NCBI RefSeq assembly: GCF_002865645.1
Contig: NW_020194558.1
Coordinates: 2,198,014 to 2,262,013, forward strand
Origin: Hyaloscypha bicolor E
Lineage: Eukaryota; Ascomycota; Leotiomycetes; Helotiales; Hyaloscyphaceae
Length of the DNA stretch: 64,000 nucleotides
Direction: 5' to 3'
Positions 58,813 through 64,000 of this stretch are shown here, in pieces (the stretch's first letter is position 1; every line of letters starts with the position of its first letter). The notes beneath the pieces were generated by a model. That model was not told where the DNA came from. It saw only the letters and a list, made by a program, of their open reading frames with translations, and searched no databases. Both the position numbers and the translations under genes were made by a program.

Positions 58813-61800
58813 ATGGTAAGTGATCGCGCAACATATTGTGTCTCTCCCTTGTTCAAATCGCTAATCTGCTGTTGGATTAGGGGATCAGTCGAAGACCGAA
58901 GGGTGAGAAGACGCAGAAAGCCCAAGATGGAGGCGGACGAGCGGGGGCTTCGGGCAGCAGCAAGCCGAATATCAAGAAGGCCACTTTTGATACCACAAAA
59001 AAGAAGGAGGTGGGGGTATCTGACCTCACGTTGATAAGTAAGGTCTCGAATGAAGCCATCAACGAGAATCTGAAGAAGCGGTTTGAGAACAGAGAGATCT
59101 ATGTAAGCACAACCCAGGAGTAAACTTAGCGATGGCACATTCAACAGAGGAATCTCCCGGTACTGACTTGAAGATAGACATACATTGGCCATGTGTTGGT
59201 TTCTGTTAATCCCTTCCAGGACTGTGAGTATAATCTCTAAGGCGATTATGTTACACTGCTAACTTCGACTTCAGTGGGAATCTATACCGATGCAGTTCTA
59301 GACAGTTATAGAGGCAAGAATCGCTTGGAGGTCGGTGAAGCTTCTTTCTCCTGGTAGAAATCAGATCTAACATAATCTAGATGCCCCCTCACGTTTTTGC
59401 CATTGCAGAAGCAGCATACTATAACATGAAGGCGTATAAGGAGAACCAGTGTGTCATCATCTCAGGCGAATCTGGAGCAGGAAAGACAGAAGCTGCAAAG
59501 CGTATCATGCAATATGTGGCAAATGTTTCTGAGGGCAGCAATTCGTCTATTCAGGAGACTAAGGATATGGTTCTTGCTACAAATCCCCTACTCGAGTCTT
59601 TCGGAAATGCGAAGACACTTCGAAACAACAACTCCTCTCGATTCGGCAAATATCTGCAACTACAATTCAATGCTCAGGGCGAGCCGGTTGGAGCCACAAT
59701 CACAAATTACTTGCTCGAGAAATCCAGAGTGGTTGGACAGATTCGAGACGAGAGAAACTTTCATATCTTCTACCAGTTCACCAAAGGAGCTTCAAACGAT
59801 TACAGAACTAATTTTGGCATTCAACAACCTTCTACCTACCCATATACGAGTCTCTCGAAATGCTTGGATGTCGATGGTATCGACGATATTGCAGACTATG
59901 CCGAAACACTGGAAGCAATGAGGATCATTGGTCTATCCCAAGCTGAACAGGATGAGATCTTCAGAATGCTGGCTGCAGTCTTATGGACCGGTAATATCCA
60001 ATTCAGGGAAGACAAAGATGGGAATGCCGAGGTCATAGATGACTCCGTGGTCAATTTCTTGGCATACCTCCTCGAAGTTGAGCCAGCAGCCGTTGTGCAA
60101 GCAATCACCATCCGGATTATTACCGCACGAAACGAAGATATTGAATCTCCCGCAAACCCCGCACAGGCTTTAGCTACGAGAGATGCTCTAGCCAAGGCAA
60201 TATACAACAACCTCTTCGACTGGATCGTCGAGCGCGTCAATGTTTCATTGAAGGCCCGTGGTACCCCAGCACACTCCATCGGTATTCTTGATATCTATGG
60301 ATTTGAGATTTTCGAGAAGAACAGCTTTGAGCAGCTCTGTATCAACTACGTCAACGAGAAGTTGCAACAGATCTTCATTCAACTTACTCTAAAGACAGAG
60401 CAGGAAGAATATGCCCGAGAGCAAATTACTTGGACACCAATCAAGTACTTTGACAACAAAGTTGTGTGTGACTTGATCGAAGCTGTGCGGCCACCGGGTG
60501 TGTTCTCCGCAATGAAGGATGCAACCAGGACCGCACATGCAGACCCGGCAGCCTGTGATCGAACTTTCATGCAGGCTATCAATGGAATGTCAAATGCTCA
60601 TTTGACTCCCCGCCAAGGCAATTTCATTATCAAGCATTACGCTGGTGATGTCAGCTATACCGTGGAGGGTATTACAGACAAGAACAAGGACCAACTTCTC
60701 AAGGGCCTCCTGAACCTCTTTAGCCGCAGTGGCAACCAATTTGTTCACAACCTTTTCCCTCATGAAGTCGATCAGGACAACAAGAAGCAACCGCCTTCAG
60801 CCGGTGACAAGATAAAGGCGTCCGCCAATGATTTGGTGGCCACTTTGATGAAGGCTCAACCTTCATACATCCGTACCATCAAGCCCAACGAGAACAAATC
60901 GCCTTCCGAATATAATGTGCCAAATGTCATGCATCAAATCAAATATCTAGGTCTCCAGGAAAACGTCCGAATTCGGCGTGCTGGGTTTGCATATCGTCAG
61001 ACCTTTGACAAGTTCGTGGAACGATTCTATCTCCTCTCCCCTAAGACATCTTATGCAGGCGACTATACCTGGACCGGAGATGCAAAATCGGGCGTGAAAC
61101 AAATTCTGAAGGATACCAGCATTCCCCAAGAAGAATTTCAAATGGGCGTGACGAAGGCATTTATCAAGGCGCCAGAAACTCTATTCGCGCTCGAGCACAT
61201 GCGTGATAGGTATTGGCATAACATGGCTATCCGTATCCAGAGGGTCTGGCGAGCCTTCTTGCGGATCCGCATCGAAGCAGCTACTCGCATTCAGAGACTG
61301 TGGAGAAAGAAGAAGGTCGGCGCCGAGTTCCTGAAGCTTCGGGAGCAAGGCCATCGAGTTCTGCAAGGTCGTAAGGAGAGACGAAGATTCAGTTTGCTCG
61401 GCTCAAGGCGGTTCATGGGGGATTACCTTGGTGTCAATGCAAACACTGGCCCTGGCAGCAGAATCCGCTCTGCTCTCAACCTCTCCGAACAAGTCATTTT
61501 CTCTTGCCGAGGTGAACTTCTCGAGACAAAATTCGGTCGATCAAGCAAACCCGGCCCTCGAATTCTGGTCTTGACAAAGAGCAAGTTCATCATTGTCAGC
61601 CAACATTTGGTCAATAAACAGGTCCAAATCGCTCCTGAGCGAACAATCACCCTTGGTTCGATCAAATTCGTTGGTACTTCAACGTGTCGAGATGATTGGT
61701 TTTCGCTGGGCATTGGCTCTCCGCAGGAAGCTGATCCATTATTGACATGTACTTTGAAGACTGAACTATTCACACATATGCAGAATGCCATGCCGGGTGG

Positions 61801-62740
61801 ATTCCAACTTAAGATCTCCGACTCCATCGAATACGCCAAGAAGCCCGGAAAGATGCAAGTCATTAAAGCCGTGAAGGACTCGACCATGCGAGAGGACTTC
61901 TACAAGAGCGGAGCCATCCATACAAGCCAAGGAGAGCTGCCGAACTCGGTATCACGCCCCTTGCCGAAAGGAAAGCCTGTCCCAGCCAAGCCATTCACGA
62001 AAGGCCGACTCATCCGACCCGGCGGACCTGGTGGACGTCCATCCAAGTTGTCAAATGGAAACAGAAACACCACCCCAGTCTCCAACTCCTTTGTGGGCTC
62101 TCAACCTCGAGCTACACCTCAATCTACTGCTACTAGAAATACCCCTGCAGTCTCGCGAAATCTTCCCCCGCCTCCTCCCCCAGCTCCTCCTGCCGGTCCA
62201 AGGGAGCCACAGTACCGTGTACTCTACGACTTCGCTGGTCAGAGTGAAAATGAAGTCACCCTGAAAAAGGACGAACTCATCACCATTGAACAGAAGGAAG
62301 ACAATGGTAGGCTAATACCAACTCCCCGTATAGATTCTATTGCTAACAATGTACTTCTAGGCTGGTGGTTAGCCAAGACCTCTTCTGGCAAGAAAGGTTG
62401 GGCTCCTTCTGCGTACCTCAAGGAAGAAGCCCCTCCGCCACCCCCTGCCGTTCCCGCCTTCCGCCCTACCCCTCCTCCCCCACCCCCAGCGAAGAACGGC
62501 ACTGTACCAGTCGTTCGTGCCAAACCTCAGCCCCCTGCTCCCCCAGCAAAGCGACCTGCTGCAGGCGGCCGCAAACCAGCTCCCCTCCCAGCCCCTCGCG
62601 ATTCAGGTACAAGTATGACGAGTAATGGCGGTACAGATAGTGGTCGCAACACTCCAAGCTTGGCAGGCGGGTTGGCTGAGGCTTTGAGGGCGAGACAAAA
62701 TGCTATGCAACGAGGAAGAGACGATGAAGACGATTGGTAG
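58813..62740 (+). CDS. myoA: Class I myosin (fungal MyoA/Myo5 type)
   Basis: The 1210-residue actin motor for endocytosis and polarised growth is built from exons 58813-58815, 58881-59102, 59178-59223, 59275-59330, 59381-62306 and 62361-62740. The first coding exon is only the ATG, directly followed by GTAAGTG. Order of parts: basic N-tail ([12 protein letters not shown]), motor domain with P-loop [12 protein letters not shown] (from residue 138), [10 protein letters not shown] switch 1, DIYGFEIF switch 2 and IKPNENK. Then come two IQ-like repeats ([25 protein letters not shown]), the TH1 lipid-binding domain ([17 protein letters not shown]...), a Pro-rich linker, SH3 ([20 protein letters not shown]...[20 protein letters not shown]), more polyproline and the Arp2/3-activating acidic end DDEDDW. 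The SH3 intron (62307-62360, 54 nt) has no in-frame stop. Confidence 0.95.
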
Positions 62741-63844
62741 ATATGGTGAGGCCTGGACATATTTCTACACACCTAGGGAATGTCCTTGGAAACAGCAATG
62801 CTTAGCGAGTTTTCTGGTGGACAAATTTGATATGATGATCAACGATATATAGATGAGCCATACGATTCTATTTCGGGGAGCATGGTATGGATGCGAAGGT
62901 TTTACCAGACAAGCGGCTTGTCTGGTAGACAAGAATTTGTTGAGAGTAGCCCCACGAAAGCATTATTCGATAGAGAATGTGTTTCGTTCTTGAGCATCTG
63001 GTGGTTCGCTCTGATTCTTCCTGTTCTGACTCCACTGTACGCCCGCTTCCCAAAACTCGAAAATTCTCTTCTAGCCCCAGTATTCCTGTCCCTTCTCATT
63101 TGATCTTCTTACAATATCTTCGTCTTCCCTCCGCATGGTAGCATGTACCATCCCCTCCCCGTTCCTTCTATCGCTGGCTCTTCATCCTCACCCTCCTCCC
63201 ATCTACCATCTACCATATTACAAGTACAACAATGCATGAACCTGGAAACGATCAAGGTGTGTATAGCTAAGTATAGGAACCAACGGAGTCAAAAAATATC
63301 CACATAAGATAGATGCCGACCTCCTAGCATCTACCGACCGACAGCTATCTTCAGTGCATCGAAGCTCGATGTCTACATTTCAGTTCTAAGTATGGGACCG
63401 ATTCAAGGTCCCGTGAAAGGCCATGTCAGTCACGCGATACCCCACTGATTTCTGCACTCAGCCAACTCGTCCTTTCGTCTTATATACGGAATTCGAATCC
63501 TCACGTCGATCTACTCCCCGCAATGGTGACCGAACGGACACCAGACGAGCTCAAAGCCGGGGGTGAGGTTCCAATGCAGACAGATACTCTTCGCGTTGGC
63601 ACCAAGGAATTCATCAGTCAGGGTTTGAAAGGATCTCGATTCTTGCGAGCAGCTGCTCGGTATCTTACAGATAAAATATCTATGTGCATGAAGTCGTCAA
63701 ACCACCTAGGCCAGAGCCCCCCAGGTCTATCCAGAAAGCCTCCAAGCCAGAAGAAACGCCGAAAGGATATATGCGCCCCTATGTCCACGAACAATTTACA
63801 AATCACATCCCGTCCGATGATCAACCCTCGGCTCCAGTCGGAAA
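62741..63844. other. Convergent 3' intergenic region
   Basis: About 1.1 kb lies between the myosin-I stop (+) and the stop of the partial gene at the right edge (-). A 120-codon plus-strand frame at 63523-63885 overlaps the end of that partial gene and has no family, so I do not call it. Confidence 0.5.
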
Positions 63845-64000
63845 TTAGGTCAGGAGGACAGTCATTCCCACCAAAGCAATCATAGGCCAGAAACCGCTCG
63901 CCTGGATGATAGTCCTCATTGCGGCAGAGTCGAACGCATCGTCGGTGCCGCCCGCAGCTGTTGTGCCGTTCGGCAAAGTACCGTTTAGGACGATCGTACT
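63845..64000 (-). CDS. C-terminus of a secreted, possibly GPI-anchored protein (partial)
   Basis: A minus-strand frame is open from the window edge to the TAA at 63847-63845 (51 residues). It reads as a Thr/Gly/Asn-rich segment with two NGT glycosylation sequons, a small-residue DSAAM stretch, then a hydrophobic end (FWPMIALVGMTVLLT) running to the stop. That layout fits a GPI-anchor signal with an upstream cleavage site, though a tail-anchored helix is an alternative. No domain is visible because the rest lies past 64000. It is convergent with myosin-I. Confidence 0.5.
   Translation of the reverse strand, partial: STIVLNGTLPNGTTAAGGTDDAFDSAAMRTIIQASGFWPMIALVGMTVLLT

Noticed and set aside
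63485..63505. AATTCGAATCC resembling a tRNA T-arm
   Set aside because: No acceptor, D or anticodon arm could be folded around it.
63523..63885. 120-codon plus-strand frame near the right edge
   Set aside because: It overlaps the 3' end of the better-supported minus-strand partial gene and has no family resemblance.

Overview
The window looks like chromosomal DNA from a filamentous ascomycete (Pezizomycotina). The genes are split by many short introns, about 62 in my models and mostly 45-120 nt. Several genes are typical of filamentous fungi: a NoxA-type NADPH oxidase, a fungal rhodopsin-like membrane protein, a DUF7721 glycine-rich protein and a class I myosin with an SH3 domain and acidic tail. 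The class (perhaps Leotiomycetes) is only an impression. There are no rRNA genes, no CRISPR array and no tRNA that I could recognise. I rebuilt nineteen genes with exon boundaries that keep frame and family alignment, and two more run off the window edges.

Layout. 1-581 (-): 5' part of an ACS-family MFS permease. 2543-3913 (+): seven-helix rhodopsin-like membrane protein. 4678-4878 (-): relict of a hAT transposase C-terminus. 6537-8313 (-): hexose-type sugar transporter. 8.3-13.45 kb: gene-poor, with a CCCTG microsatellite and a three-copy ~140-bp tandem repeat. 13451-15615 (-): OSM1-type fumarate reductase fused to cytochrome b5. 16537-17368 (-): small Rossmann (NmrA-like) protein, divergent from a secreted FAS1 protein at 17901-18567 (+). 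19553-25323 (+): SIN3 co-repressor. 25813-28016 (-): Cdc1/Ted1-type metallophosphoesterase. 28560-31542 (-): cytosolic GH3 beta-glucosidase with a PA14 insert. 33348-34422 (+): DUF202 membrane protein. 35665-37480 (+): Zrc1-type zinc transporter. 37825-39543 (-): OLA1/YchF ATPase with two broken frames. 40561-41673 (-): glycine-rich DUF7721 protein. 42542-44657 (-): DHA2 drug transporter, divergent from PFA4 at 45442-46770 (+). 47297-48668 (-): DSK2/ubiquilin, divergent from a quinone oxidoreductase at 49424-50488 (+). 52466-54323 (-): noxA with an in-frame TAG. 58813-62740 (+): myosin-I. 63845-64000 (-): C-terminus of a secreted or GPI-anchored-type protein.

How the genes relate. This is an ordinary euchromatic neighbourhood mixing housekeeping genes (SIN3, OLA1, DSK2, PFA4, myosin-I, Cdc1/Ted1) with transport and carbon-use genes (three MFS carriers, zinc CDF, GH3). 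I see no biosynthetic cluster, and no sign that a new multi-gene system is present. The observations most worth checking are two conserved genes with disrupted reading frames (noxA and OLA1), an apparent excess of GC-AG introns (5 of about 62 modelled), and a 677-nt SIN3 intron whose last ~415 nt stay open in frame with the next exon.
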